Shown in pieces: positions 41,274-61,799 of a stretch of 64,000 nt of DNA. Each line of letters begins with the position of its first letter. The first letter of the stretch is position 1. Source of the stretch: Piromyces finnis (Eukaryota; Neocallimastigomycota; Neocallimastigomycetes; Neocallimastigales; Neocallimastigaceae). The stretch is from the NCBI GenBank assembly GCA_002104945.1, contig MCFH01000022.1, positions 744,001-808,000 of the forward strand, in the 5' to 3' direction. Under the pieces are notes generated by a model. The model was not told the DNA's origin and did not search any database. It worked only from the letters and a program-made list of their open reading frames with translations. Both the position numbers and the translations under genes were made by a program.

Positions 41274-42889
41274 TTAGTAACCCGTTAATTCTGTATAGAT
41301 ATCGGTTAATGTTATTTGTCCAAGACGATAATTAAAGAATGATTTTTCTGATGAATTACCTTCTTTTAATAAATGCTTTTCTAAAATGGCTTTAATTCTT
41401 TTCATTTCATTAAAAGAATTAATGATAACTTTATAGTTATAAAGTCCTGCATTACTATATTTAAATTCAAGATCAATACCCGCTTGCTCTTTTACACTAG
41501 TAACTAAAAGTCTTTCATTAAAGTTTTTCATTCCTTTTGTATTAATAATTAAGTTATAATGACTTATATATTTTGACTTTAATTGTTCAAATGTTCCTAC
41601 ATAAACTAAACGACCTCTACTCATAATACCAACACGATCACTAAGATAAACCGCTTCTTCTAAGGAATTTGTAGTAATTAAAATTGAAGATTTAAAGCTT
41701 CGATTGGTTTGTTTTATACGGTCCCATATGAATTTTCTCTTTTCAAATCGACTTATTCCTTTGGTTGGTTCGTCTAATAAAATCGTGGATTGACCATGAG
41801 CAATGATTAACATTAAATTAAGTATCTTCTTTTGTTCATAACTTAAATATTTAACCTTAACATTAGTATACTGAGCTAACCCATAAAATTGAAGTAACTC
41901 TTTTGAAAAAGATTTTATTCCTTGATTTGAATAACCAATTAAATCTAACATATTAAACAGGTGCTCCTTAATTGTGAGATCATCAGATAAAGAAGGTTCT
42001 TGCCTACAATAACTAAATATAATTTCTTCTATATTTGAATTTGTTTTGTTAATGCCGTTGATGTAAAGACCACCTGTATTATAATTATCTATAGAAGCTA
42101 TTGCATTAACTATAAATGATTTTCCTGAACGTGGTGGACCTAATAAACAAAAGATTTCAAAGTTTCTCACTCCAAAAGTAATATTTTCAATACATGTAAT
42201 AGCAAATGTTGAATTGGTATAGACTGAATTGTGAGGTTGACCATATTGGTATTTTAAAATTCGTTTCATATTACTTTTATAATCTTTTTCTAAAGCAATT
42301 GAATGGTATGGATATTCTTTGTAAAATTCTATGATACTAATAGCTAAATCATTACATTTTCTGGTTGCTTCTAAATATTCCAATTTAACTTCTTCTGGAC
42401 TTTGTTCTAATATTTTTTGTGATTTTTTAATCATACCTTTTTTAGTCTTTTTACGTAGAGTAGAATTATAAATGAGGTTAAACACAAAAATCAATATAAC
42501 TAAAATAGTGGATATTGAAATGAATATAAATGATACTCCTAGCTCAGATTTTGCTAAAATATTTCCACGAAATCCAATAACATTTTTATAGATATGATCG
42601 GAAGTGTAGTTTGATATTAAAGCTAAACTAAAAATAACTGATATAACAGCATACAGAGGATTCAATAGAACCATAACTACAGTTAATATTAGAACATGAT
42701 TAGGAAGAAATAGAAATTCTTCATATTTAGAGTATTGATCAAATACATAATAAAATAATATTTCTATAAATAATAAATGTTCAACGACGATGAAAAACAG
42801 TAATAGCTTTTTATTTGATATTAAATTACTTAATATATGATGCTCCAAGAATAAAACAATTGACCTATTATGAAATAAAATAAAATAAA

Positions 42890-42931
<42 letters not shown>

Positions 42932-45900
42932 AATATATATTGTATTATATATTATATATACAAAAAAAAAAAAAAAAAGTTAATTATTATTTTAAAATTA
43001 CTTTTTTTTTAATATTGAATTATTATTATTATTATTATTATTATTATAATTTTAATATTGAATAAATTTACCCTAACATCATTATATTAAATGCCATGGA
43101 CAATGAAGTTTTATCCTCAAAAATAGGATTATGAAATCGTATTCCCATAATTAAAATGATGAAATTTAATAACGTTGCTAAAACGAAATCTCCTGCTAAC
43201 GTTGTAATAAAGTATACTTTCTTATTGATACCAAGGGAACGATATAACGAAAATACACCATTTTTATCTTCTTTCATTTTATTATATAAAAAGAATATAT
43301 TTGATATCATAATTATATATCCAAAGGTTCTAGCAATATTGTAAGAATTACTTTGCATAATTTCAACATCATTATATCCAAATGTTTTTACACTAGTACT
43401 AATTCTTTGCTTAACACCTTTACTATAAAGAATTGAATTACTAATGGCATTCATGGTAGATGGCAAAGAGTGAACTAAAGTTGAATTATAAATTAAATCA
43501 TAACGGTAACGATTTCTAGCTAATCTATAGCCAATAACATCAGATACATACATTGAATTTTCTAATAAATGACTTCTTGATAAATAATTAATATATCCTA
43601 ATTCATAGCGTTTAACGAATTTATCGAACACTAGAATATCCTGATTTGCCTTATTTTTAACATATTTAAGAATTTTATAACTTTTTGCTGTTATATTAGA
43701 ATTTATATCATAATTCCATACATATGATCTATCATTATAAAAATATTCAGTATTCATGGACTTAGTTTCAGACTCTTTAAAAACCTTACTTGAATTTACT
43801 TCATAATTATCAAAGGCAAAAACAACTAATGAAATAGGTATGAGAACTGACCAAAATAGATATTTATGATTTTTTAGGGTATTTAAAATTCTATTCTTGG
43901 TGATAATTCTCATGTATCGTGCTTCATATAAATTAATATATTGATGTGGATGAGGTATATTTCTAAAAATACTCTTTTCATTTTTGATATCTTTAGTATC
44001 TAAATCTAATAATTCGGTATCATAACTACCATCATCTAAACGATTATATACATCTTGAAGAGATGGATGCGATATGGTATACTCTTTGATAATACCCTCA
44101 TTGACGGCTTTATCTAAAATTTTATATATTTCACTCATTGGGTTCATGATTGAATATGGAATTATCCATGTTTGTCCCATGTTTATATCTAAAATTTTCT
44201 TTTTACCAATATTTCTTATTAGCGTTGCTTTTGGACAAGACCGTTTTAATAATTCATCTACAGTTTCAGGTAAAGCTGTTTTAATATTGAAATAATCATG
44301 CGATATAATATTATTTGTGATGAATGCATTATTTCCGCTACAATGTACAATACCATTAACAATAATCAATTTAATTTCTGTATAAATTTCTGCCTCTGTA
44401 ATATCTTCAGTAAACACAACTATTGTCCGATCTTTTCTACAACGATTGATATACTCCCATATTCTTTTTTTATTCATAGTATCAAGACCTTTTGTTGGTT
44501 CTTCCAAAAAGACATATTTTTGTTTTGCCATTAAAACCATACCAATAGATAATATTCTTTTTTGAACTTGACTTAACCTTGGTATAATATAATCTTTATA
44601 TTTAAACAAACCCATATCATTCATTAAAAGATTTATATCCAATTTCTTATTTAAAAGTTTATTCATAAATATTAAATTTTGTTCAACTGTTAAACCGTCA
44701 AATGTATTATTATACTTCGAACATAAACCTATTACATTTAATTAAATAAAATATAATATAGAGGTATATAAATTGCAATACAATAACAATATAAAAAACA
44801 TTTGAAAAAAGAAAAAAAAAAATTAGTATACTATTATTAAAGTTTTAATCCTATCATTATTAAAAAATATATTATTAAAATATATATTTATTTAATATCT
44901 TACCGATATCTTTTTTAATTTTATTTAATTCCGAGGATAATTTCTTGCCATTATATAAGATATCTCCAGAATCTGGTTTAATATTTCCAAGCATAATATG
45001 CATTAATGTTTTTATTCCTGATCCTGGTTTACCTACTATACCATATATTCCTTCTAATGGTATTCCAAAACTAACAGATTGAAGAATTGGAATATCAGTT
45101 TTTTTTGTATATTTTACTTTTTTACTAATATTAGTTACTTCAATGATAGGATCATTTATTTTTTGATTTAAGCTTGGTATTTGTTTATTGTTTTTTTGAA
45201 TTACTCTATAATTATATTTAATAATTTGATGATAATCCGTCAAATACTCTTTGCGTACTTCTCTTGCCGTCAAGATTTTTTCCAAAATAATGGATACTAC
45301 AAAGTATAAAATTGTAGAAAATGTTAATAAACATAAGAAAATAAGTATATCCCCATGAAACAAATCTTTAACTTCTATATGATTGGTAATTCCAACTTCC
45401 GATGTTATTTCCTTTACTAGCGAAATGATACCTACTGGTGATATTATTGCTGATAAAAGCATTCTCCAACTTTTTTCTATGTTTAATATATAGGTTGTAG
45501 AAAGCACAGCAACTATAGAGAGATATATATACATTGATTCTGCATACTTTAATTTTTTAAGTATTACCGAGTATAAATATGCCATTCCAATGGCGCTCAT
45601 TCCATATATTTCAAAAATTATGATATATACTGATGTTTCAATATTATTTATTAACCCTAGTAATTGTAGAGAGTATGTTATTAATATTGTCCCAAATATA
45701 AATTTTACCGAATATTGAATAAGCCATGATAAACTAAAAAATGAACTATTAATACCAGATAAAACGAAAGCCTTTTTAGTTTGTGAACCTTTTTCATCTA
45801 AAATAAAACGTACAATATCTTTTGATAATATCATAAATAATCCTACGATACAAGGTAAAAAAATATGATAATCTAATACTGAATTATCTTCGCAGTAATG

Positions 45901-46660
45901 CTGTGGTTCTTCAAATTGTGCAAGATTGACATCATATCTGAAATTTTTATTATTCGAAACTAATTTTATAATTGCTTCATCTATCGCTTTTTGAATAGGG
46001 CAAAAAAATACTTCATACATTGATTTTTTAGGATCAATTAGAAATCCATATTGCTTAAAAAAAGAAGATCGAGTACGTTTAAATATTTTTTCTATTTTTT
46101 GATGATGTGGAATTGGGTCTTCCGTATTTGGTGGCAACAAAGCCTTATCGATTTTTATTGTATAATTAAATAAACTATCATTAAATATTATACCTATAAT
46201 AAATCGTGAAGATTTTTTATAAATTTCATTTAAATATTTTTCATCATAATATGTTCTATATATGTAACTCTCTGGGGAAATATTTTGGAATATTTCACCT
46301 GTCATAATTAAATCTATAAAAGTATTTGAAATACTTCTAAATTTTCTATCTCTTGGTAAAACAAATGCAAATAAAAAGCTTTCATCAAAACTTTCTGAAC
46401 AATGATTAATATCATAGCCGTTAAGAGTATATAATTCTGTTATTTTAGTTTCTTCAACATAGCATGTTAATTTAGGTGCTATATATAATATATATGGTAC
46501 TTTATATTTCAAAGAGTATAAAACAAAATTTATATTTTAATATAAGGAATAGTATAATAAATTATATATGAATTTAATATTATATATAAAAGCATTACAT
46601 AAAATTAATAATAGCAATGAATTAAAACCATTTATTTTTTTATTCTTCCAAAAAAATGCA
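41274..46660 (-). CDS. ABCA-type full ABC transporter with degenerate ATPase motifs (5' end unresolved)
   Basis: Exons on the complement: 46599-46660 (tentative), 44904-46499, 43072-44728, 41274-42864, together about 1635 codons in one frame. Layout is a first membrane helix, a long extracellular loop, TM cluster 1, NBD1, a second loop and TM cluster 2, NBD2, as in subfamily A (lipid transporters). The tentative exon supplies FFWKNKK followed by a hydrophobic NSLLLLIL that continues into LPYILYIAP, like the start of ABCA proteins. The initiating exon is not found; a good donor at 46,975 (ATG|GTAAGT) may end it. NBD1 is abnormal: Walker A GKPGSGIKT, signature LSQVQ, Walker B FLEEP, and Glu at the H-loop position (FTEDITEA). 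NBD2 keeps Walker A GPPRSGKS and Walker B LLDEP, but has signature LSYEQ and Asn at the H-loop (TTNSLEEA). Both sites may hydrolyse ATP poorly or not at all. The frames are intact over 4.9 kb, so this is not a pseudogene. Confidence 0.85.
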
Positions 46661-47549
46661 CTAAAAGTGTTTATATATGAATTCTATCGGAAAGAAATAA
46701 TATAAAATGAATAAATGTTGTTAGTATAATTAAAAATGATGATATTACTCTTTTAAACTAACTTAATATATATTTCTTTTCTTTTTGATTTATAAACAAA
46801 ATTTATTATTTCATTTTAAAAATTATACATTAAAGGATATAAAGATATATGTATATATTGCTACTACTACTGCTACTACTACTAATATTATTATTATTAC
46901 TATTATTATTATTATTATTATTATATATATTATATATTTCTTTTTTTTAAAAAAATATATATACAACTTACCATTTGATGTGATAGTATTTAATAATTTT
47001 TATTTTTTATTTTAATAAATTTTAATTGTAATTATTAATTTTTATCTTATTAATAATATAAATTTGAATTTTTTTTTTTTTTTCTTATTAAATTGATAAG
47101 ATTTTTGTTTTCTATCTTGTTTTCTAAATCGCTCAATTTGTATAAGTAATTTAATGGTATATATATAAAATATATAAATTAAATATACATTTTTTTTTTT
47201 TTTTTTTTAATTATTTACAAACTGTAAAATTTTATTAAATGCTTATTTTATTTATTTTATTATATATAAACAATTTTATATGTTATTTCCTCCTCTTAAT
47301 AAAAGATTGCTGTTGAATTGAATGGTTTCTTTTTCTTTTCTTTTTTCTTATTATTTAATTTTAAAAATATTAATTTATCTTTTTTTTTTTATTTTTATAT
47401 TTTATATATATATAAATTATTTTTTTTTTTTTTTAAAATATATTAAGATCTATTAATATATTAATATAATTGGAGAAATTACAATAAAAGATTCTAAATT
47501 TATATATTGGTATAAAAATATAAAAATATAAAATTTTGGGTTATGATTT
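46661..47549. other. 5' flank of ABC transporter gene
   Basis: AT-rich sequence that should contain the missing first exon(s) and promoter of the transporter. A GTAAGT donor on the minus strand at 46,970-46,975 is the only clear clue. TAC/TTA repeats occupy 46,860-46,935, and T-runs occur near 47,070 and 47,190. No other gene is seen. Confidence 0.4.
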
Positions 47550-48797
47550 TTAATTATGAAAATAATAATGTTAAATGTTATGAACTATCTTTAAATACAA
47601 CAAGTTAGCATTAATGAATGGAAAGATGAATATATTAAAGCATTTCAAAAAGAAAAATTCAACAATTTATATAATAATGGACTTATGAAAATAGTAAAAA
47701 AAAAAAAAAAAAGAAACGAAACTATATAATAAAATTATTAATTCAACAAAATACTTTTTATATTATTATATAAGATAAAAATGTATAACACTAGTTGTAT
47801 CAAATATTAAAACGGATCATTATTTATCTTATATACCAAAATCCAATTACTATACTAGTAACTAATCTAGGATGGAGTATTCAACAATTGATATTATGTA
47901 AGCATATTATTATGAAGACATCAATTTCTAAGCGACTCCAACTATAAATAGATATATTAGAATTTAAACAAAATTCTATATATTCTTTATCAATCCAAAA
48001 GGCAATCATATGAAATCATTACGAAATTTAGAAAATTATGAGTATTGATATTATAAAAAATTATAAAAGAATGTAAACAATTGATTCTTATATAATTCTT
48101 ATATTATTATTGTACAATTAGTTATTGAATAAATTCTAGTAGAATAAACAAACTCTAGAGAATATTTAGTGTTAAACAAACTTCTTGTTATAGTAAAAGC
48201 TTATCATAGTGTCATATAATGAAAATAAATATAACCGATATTTAGAAAAGAGAAATATTAAAACATAATAAAAAAAAAGTTTATATTATTTACAGATTAA
48301 TTCTTAAAAACATTTACCAAAATAATAATTACAATAAATTCCACGTGTAATCATAAATATATGCTGATAATATGATAATCCCACATGCATTCTATAATTA
48401 TAATTAATAAAAAAAAATAAATTTAGAATTCCCAACTTGTTACATGAATACGTAATTTTAATTAAAAAAAGGATATATCAAAAGAAACAAAGAAACTTTA
48501 AATTTTATTAAAGAAATTTAATATAAGAAAAGCAATACACATCATACATGGTAGATAATATATGAAAAAAATAAAGAAAATATTTGATATTACATTACAA
48601 ATAGTATTCTAGATTCTTAAATATTCATAATAAAAATTTTTATGATCTAGATACTCTATTATGTTGAAGATTCAATTTTACTAACTAGAAAAAGTAGTAA
48701 CGTTTTTCTTTATTTAAATTTCATGTTAATTTATAATGGAAGGAAAATAAATATGCCAATGTTGATTTTTCTGATTTTTCTGGTAATTACAAAACGT

Positions 48798-48830
<33 letters not shown>

Positions 48831-49080
48831 TTGGAGTCTATACTATAACGAAATAAGTAAATTATACCAAAAGAAATAGAAAACATTATCAACTTAAAAC
48901 GGTTGTAAAGAATTAATAAGAAATGAATTAGATTGTTAAAAGAAATAGGAAATGTATCAAAATTAATAATATTAATATATTTAAATGATTTATTAACTAT
49001 TCAATATAAACAAATTCTTATTATAAGAATTCAATTGAAATGTTTTATTTTTAATTCAACTTAGAAATATCTATAAAAAG
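47550..49080 (+). pseudogene. Decayed Ty1/copia retrotransposon pol (reverse transcriptase and RNase H remnants)
   Basis: Six-frame reading of this apparently empty stretch gives short copia-like pieces in the expected order on the plus strand, separated by stops and frameshifts. Near 47,550-47,700 are CYELSLN and KFNNLYNNGLMKIVKK, matching the linker and start of copia reverse transcriptase. Near 47,870 is LGWSIQQL, the block before the first catalytic Asp, which is not readable here. Near 48,750-48,800 is YANVDFSDFSGNYKT, corresponding to the RNase H YADADFAGD..TRKST motif, and near 48,905 CKELIRNELD with KEIGNVSKL follows as in the RNase H C-terminus. A-runs interrupt it. It cannot be functional. 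No LTRs were recognised. Assignment is by eye; a profile search would settle it. Confidence 0.65.
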
Positions 49081-49869
49081 AACTCAAAAAAGTCTTTTTA
49101 AAATTATGAATTTGTGTAACCATTAAAACTTTAATTTATAATTTTTTTTATTATATTAATAATAACCTAAAGCTTGAAAAGATTATTTTCTCTTCTAATT
49201 CATTTTAAAAATATAATACTATCAAAGTATTTAGTATCATATTTATAATATATAATATAAACAATAAATAATTAGTAATTAGTATAATTTAAATATTTTA
49301 TTAATCGTACTAGTATTAGTTACATAATTTTAGGCTTTTTCTAAATTTAATCAAAAAAACAAAGCATGAATTTAATTTTAGCTTTTGCACTATTTTAAGA
49401 CTTCCTGACTAAGAAATTTATTCACTTATTATAATTCTGACAAACTTAGTCAAAAAAAAGTTAATAAATGTAAAAATATAATAGTTTTTATTTATATTTT
49501 ACTAAATAAACATAAAAATAATATTTCAAAAAACAAAAATAATAGCTTTAATCAAGCTCCATTAAACTATTAAATGTTTATTATTATAATTATCTAAAAG
49601 GAAAAGGGTATTCTATTATATTAATGATGTATATATATAATGAATATTTTTAATCTTTCAAACATTAAAATTGCCAAACAATACTATTGAAAATAAATAA
49701 TTTTGAAAAAAAAAAAAAAAAAAAAAAAAAAACACTTTCTTTTAAGTTTGCATTAAAAATGTTATAGTAATAAATACAATGAAATAATTGCTTTTTTTTT
49801 ATTTAATTAATACATTATTTTTATATTAATATAGTTTTATTAATAAAAAATAAAAATAAAATAAAATAT

Positions 49870-49915
<46 letters not shown>

Positions 49916-50357
49916 AAAAATATTTTTCTATATTCAAATTAAAAAGAAAAAAATAAAAATATATTAATGCTAATTTGATAAATTAATTTTTGTTATCATA
50001 TATACATTTTTTTATGAATTCTTTAATAAATACAAACTTTTTTAAATAATACTAGAAATATTATTTTCTTAGCTTTTTTTTTTAAAAAAATAATCATTTA
50101 TATAATAACATTATATTATTATCTAATAATAAATAATATTAATATAAGCATTAAGTCGTATTATTATTATTAAATATTATTAAATTATAGAATAATAACT
50201 TATACTTAATATCAATATTTCTTTTTTTAAAAAAAATTATTATTTACAACATTTTAAAATATATATAGTTTTAGAAAATACTAAAAATAAAGATTACTGA
50301 TAAAAAATATTATTATTGATATTTCTTTTTAAAAATTATTAAATTGATAAATATTTA
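49081..50357. other. AT-rich spacer, 3' flank of the split cyclin gene
   Basis: No supported gene. It may hold further copia debris at its left end. It contains long A-runs at about 49,708-49,731 and 49,873-49,912. The right end should carry the 3' UTR of the minus-strand cyclin gene. Confidence 0.45.
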
Positions 50358-54797
<4,440 letters not shown>

Positions 54798-54820
54798 TAG
54801 AAATATAATGATATTTTTTA

Positions 54821-54845
54821 TATCAATTATTATAAATAATTGATA
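54821..54845. promoter_or_regulatory. Perfect 11-bp inverted repeat before the split-cyclin start
   Basis: TATCAATTATT and AATAATTGATA flank a 3-nt ATA loop, 24-48 nt upstream of the ATG. If transcribed it would be a hairpin in the 5' UTR. AT-rich composition makes isolated repeats of this size plausible by chance. Confidence 0.3.
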
Positions 54846-57762
<2,917 letters not shown>

Positions 57763-60700
57763 GTTTTTTTTTTTTTTTTTAGGATGAATTAGTATAAATT
57801 CTAGATTCATGTTGGGGCCAGGTTTATACTAAATTCCCTGGTTATATATTTTTAAAAATTATTTTTTACATTGGTCCTTAGAATTCTGTAAGAAATTGGT
57901 CATGATACTTTGATTCAAATAAAACAGAATCCTTGTTATATTACTCTTACAAAATTAGTTTTTTTTTTTTTTTCTCAAAAAAGTTGATGAATTTTTTTTC
58001 TGGTCTGAGAGGTCTATAGTTTTTTTGGTATTCACAAGTCATGCCAAACCCTTCATTTAGAAAATCCTTACTGTAAAGGTATATTATTACTATTATTTAT
58101 ACTTTTTTAGGCTATTATATAGCTCAATTGGAAATGTTTATATAAAACATAGTGAAATCATGATGAAATCCAAGTGAATTAATCATGTAAAAATTAAAGA
58201 TCCATTTTTATTTGAGGATTACAACCCTCATTTGTCCTTTCCATTTTTTTTTTTTTTTTTTTGCTTCGTGTTTGATTTTTTTTCAATTGATTTTTCTAAT
58301 ATTTTAAATTGCTCTAATTGGATTGTCTTTCTAATGGTTTAGGAAATTTAAATGAAGTTCTTTCTATTTAAAGATTTGTTGATATCTTGAACCCAGAGGT
58401 GATATCCTCATCTTCTTTCGACATTGATCATATTCTTGTCAACTTAAAGATGAAAAAAAATAGTGATTTCATCTTCTGGCTCTTTTATTGACGGTTACTT
58501 TGTATCAAATCATAAACCTTGTATCATATCCACAACATGGACAGACACGAAGGCAGTCAGGTGTAACTCTACTGGCAATAGCAATTCTGGTAGTGTTTTC
58601 ATAGTCGCATCGAATATAAATAATTCAAGTAATTCCTAAATTTAAGTGAGGTATGTTGAGACCGATATACATTAGGCAATTTGAATTAAGGAATTTGTTG
58701 TTAGTATATCTGAGGGCTTTAATTTCATTATTTAGGCTACTATTATTCCAATAATGTTCTCTAATATCTTTAGTACTTTTAATATTTATTTTCATAAGCT
58801 TCTTATATAGTGAACAAGATTCTTTGGCCCAGGAGTAATGAGATACGGAAGGAATAGATCGAACGAGATCTTTAATAATATAATTTGATGTTCTCTATTT
58901 AACAAAACATCTCACTTGATACATAGCACAAATACCTGAAAGTGTTGGAATCCTTAAATCCCTTGTAAGAGCATACAGACTAATAAATGAATTTCGTTCA
59001 AAAACAAAATTCTTGTTATTCAGATTTTTATTGAGAAAGCTATTGACGCTCCAAAAAACAGCAGTATTGATAAGAGATTAGACTCTGCGAGTTCTATTTT
59101 TGTTGGAGCCAAGTAATAGAGCATAATAAGAGACTTTACTTAAAATATAGGAATGAATGACTATATTTTTTAAACCAATAGGAACACAATTGTTAGTGAG
59201 AAAGCTCTTAAAAGAGAATAAAGATTTCTGAACTTTTTTATACATATTAGACAGAATAGGAGTCAGAGAAAGATCTTCGTCGAATGGGATTCCAAGATAG
59301 ATAGGTATAGTAGGAAGCCTTTGGAATCAAGTACATGCCAATGTAAAATGTTGGATCTACATAACTAGTGGATCCATTAAAGTTGATAGGTTTAACAACG
59401 ATAGTTGCACACTATGTTTATTCCAAAAGATATTTCATTTAAATTAGCCCAATCGGGTATTAGATTAAGCATCTTTTGAAGGATCTTCTTGTTAGGAGCA
59501 ATTAGAACAATGTCATCAGTAAAAAGACCACCAGAGCAACGTTTATTTCCTAAACTAACACCAAGCCTTTTACATTTATTTAAAATATTGTTGATGAAGA
59601 GATTAAATAGAATAGGAGAAAGAGGACATTCTTGTCTTACACCACGATTGATAGGAAATCCATTAGAGAGCATATCCAAAAAAAGTACACGAGAATATAT
59701 AATAAATAGTATATAAATAGTATTGTTAATATTTAATTAATATAAAGGTAATACATGGACTATATTCAATTTGCAGTTTACTCAAATTGAATCAAAAGTG
59801 TATTTAATTAATTTTAGTTTTATTATTTAATTAAATTAGTATTAAATTAGTTTTGTTTATTTTATATTGAATAATTAAATGAGCTTTTGAGGTAGAGTAG
59901 AGATTATTGAGAAAATCAAAACATTTACCACGTATGCCTAATTTATACAACTTTATAATAATATTAAATATAGGAACCGAGTCGTATGCTTTTTTGAGGT
60001 TAAAGAAAGCAATATAAGTGGCTTTTCCTTTAAACTTTCTTCTTTGACAGATTTCTCCAATGGAAATAAATAAGCTAATGCATTCTTCTTTATTACGAAA
60101 ACCAAATTGCTCAAGTAGGATAAAGTTATGAGAAAGAACATTCTTTGAAATTCTATCAGTTACGATTTTTGAAATGATTTTAAGGCCTACATTGATGAGA
60201 GAAATACCACGATAATTATTACGGTCTAAAAGATCACCTTTCTTTGGAATAGAGACAATGGAAGCAGAGTTCCATTTCAAAGGAAAGGATCCATTCCAAA
60301 TTTTATTAAAAATTAATTTAAGACAATTTCCAACAGACTCATGTTCCTTTTCTAGTTCTTCGTTACAAAAAATAAAAATTTTAAAGAATTCAATTGGGAT
60401 ACCATCGAGACCTGGAACTTTAGGATTAGCACGTCTGTGTACTGGTTTATAGTTTAGTAGGCATGGAGAAGAAATTGCATTACTACAAAGGAATTGGCTG
60501 TTACCTACTTCTTGAAGGCAAACACATACAAGTTTGAAAATTGTGTAGTAAAGTACAGAGCCTCGTCCTTTTTCTCAGGGTTCCTACCATTGATGTTCTA
60601 GCAAGTACATAAATTGAAAAAGGAAGCATTAGAATTTAAGTGACTAAAGTTGATATCGTCAGAGAGTGAACCAGTCATGGATTTAATAGAACGTTTGTTT

Positions 60701-61070
60701 TTATAAGATCTATTATTTTTGAGTTTATCAATGAATTTCCAAAATATTTTACTAGAAATTGGGAGTTTATTGAAAAGGGAGTGTATGAGTAGCATGACTT
60801 TTAGCGGACATTTACCGTCGACTTTTAGAATGAAATAATTACCGAGAGATTGTGAATATTTTTTGGTAAGGGAATGGAGGACTTTATTGAAAAGCTGAAT
60901 ATCTTTTAATAAGAATTCCAATAATCGTTGTTTGAACCATGAACTAAGATCATGAATAAGATATAATTTATTTGAGTTAGATCCGAAGAAGTGTAGACCT
61001 CGTCGTAAGGTGAGCAAAATACAATTGATATTGTTCATTTTTAAAGGAACTTATTATGGGAAAATAGTTA
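57763..61070 (-). pseudogene. Decayed L1-like LINE (non-LTR reverse transcriptase)
   Basis: A less AT-biased block reading on the minus strand as a non-LTR reverse transcriptase broken by stops and shifts. From its 5' side: a KVPGLDGIPIEFFK block near 60,380-60,430, then SIPKKGDLLDRNNYRGISLI at about 60,190-60,255. Motif A FNLKKAYDSV near 60,000 has Asn where the catalytic Asp should be. Next come LYSTSKA near 59,890 and GVRQECPLSPILFNLF near 59,600-59,640. Motif C LFTDDIVLIA near 59,510 keeps both Asp residues. A cysteine pair CPCCG near 58,520 fits the C-terminal zinc motif of L1-clade elements. A 17-T run at 57,764-57,780 would be the A-tail on the minus strand. The 5' part upstream of about 61,040 is missing. 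No target-site duplication was found, consistent with age. Confidence 0.75.
59694..59883. mobile_element. 187-bp AT-rich insertion inside the LINE, flanked by GAG
   Basis: The reverse transcriptase frame is interrupted between Ala and Arg of STSKA|RVLF. Removing 190 bp (187 bp of unique sequence plus one copy of a 3-bp direct repeat GAG, found at 59,691-59,693 and 59,881-59,883) restores the exact L1-type reading across the joint. The insert is much more AT-rich than its host. It lacks GT...AG ends on the minus strand, so it is not an ordinary spliceosomal intron, and I see no clear terminal inverted repeats. The 3-bp duplication suggests a small DNA transposon-like or unknown insertion. Confidence 0.55.
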
Positions 61071-61076
61071 TTAAAA

Positions 61077-61149
61077 ATTGATATTGATATTGATATTGAT
61101 ATTGATATTGATATTGATATTGATATTGATATTGATATTGATATTGATA
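61077..61149. repeat. (ATTGAT)n hexanucleotide microsatellite
   Basis: About twelve uninterrupted ATTGAT units lie at the 5' (upstream) edge of the decayed LINE. The position just outside the last recognisable LINE-derived sequence suggests it marks or grew at the insertion boundary. Confidence 0.9.
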
Positions 61150-61799
61150 AATAATGGATAAAATTAAAATAAAATAGTAATATAATAGTATATAAAAAAT
61201 ATTAGTAAAAACGGATATATTGAATAGTTAGTGAATTATTTGTCAAACAATGTTTTAATTTTAAAACTTGACAATGTTGCTGAAAAACTTAGTTTTAACT
61301 TTACTAAAAACTTCAAATTGGATATAAATTTATATTCTGTCACTTTTAATTTCTGAACTATAACTGTATTTTATATTTTTTTAAATAGATTAATACTGTT
61401 TGTTGGTTGACTATTGTGTTATGTTGATTCTGATAGTTGGATTTAATTATTCATTTATGTTGAAAGTAGAATGATAGAAGAATGAAAAGTTATTATACCA
61501 TATTACAAAGGGTAAAGGATTTAAAGAATTTAAATAAAGAACATAATAAAATTTCAAAAATAAAATTGAAACAAAAGTAATATATATAATGAAAAAAAAA
61601 CAAGAATACTCGATTTTCCAGGATTTAAGTTTTATTGACAAAATGTTAATAGAAAAAAAAAAAAAAAAAAAAAAAAAAAGGAGTTTAATACTTACCATGA
61701 GAGTCCATAATAAACCTAATAAAATTATACAAATATATAGATATATATATAATATAAAGTATAAAAGATATATAGAAAGGAGATAGAAAAAGTATATAA
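61150..61799. other. AT-rich spacer between LINE and second GC island
   Basis: No supported gene. The short frames on either strand near 61,447-61,786 overlap a long A/T homopolymer (61,660-61,679) and lack coding character. Confidence 0.45.

Noticed and set aside
46785-47015. Plus-strand frame opposite the transporter 5' flank
   Set aside because: TAC/TTA repeat translation; the region more likely contains minus-strand 5' exon sequence of the transporter.
61447-61786. Overlapping frames on both strands
   Set aside because: Both run through a 20-nt A/T homopolymer and show no similarity or splice logic.
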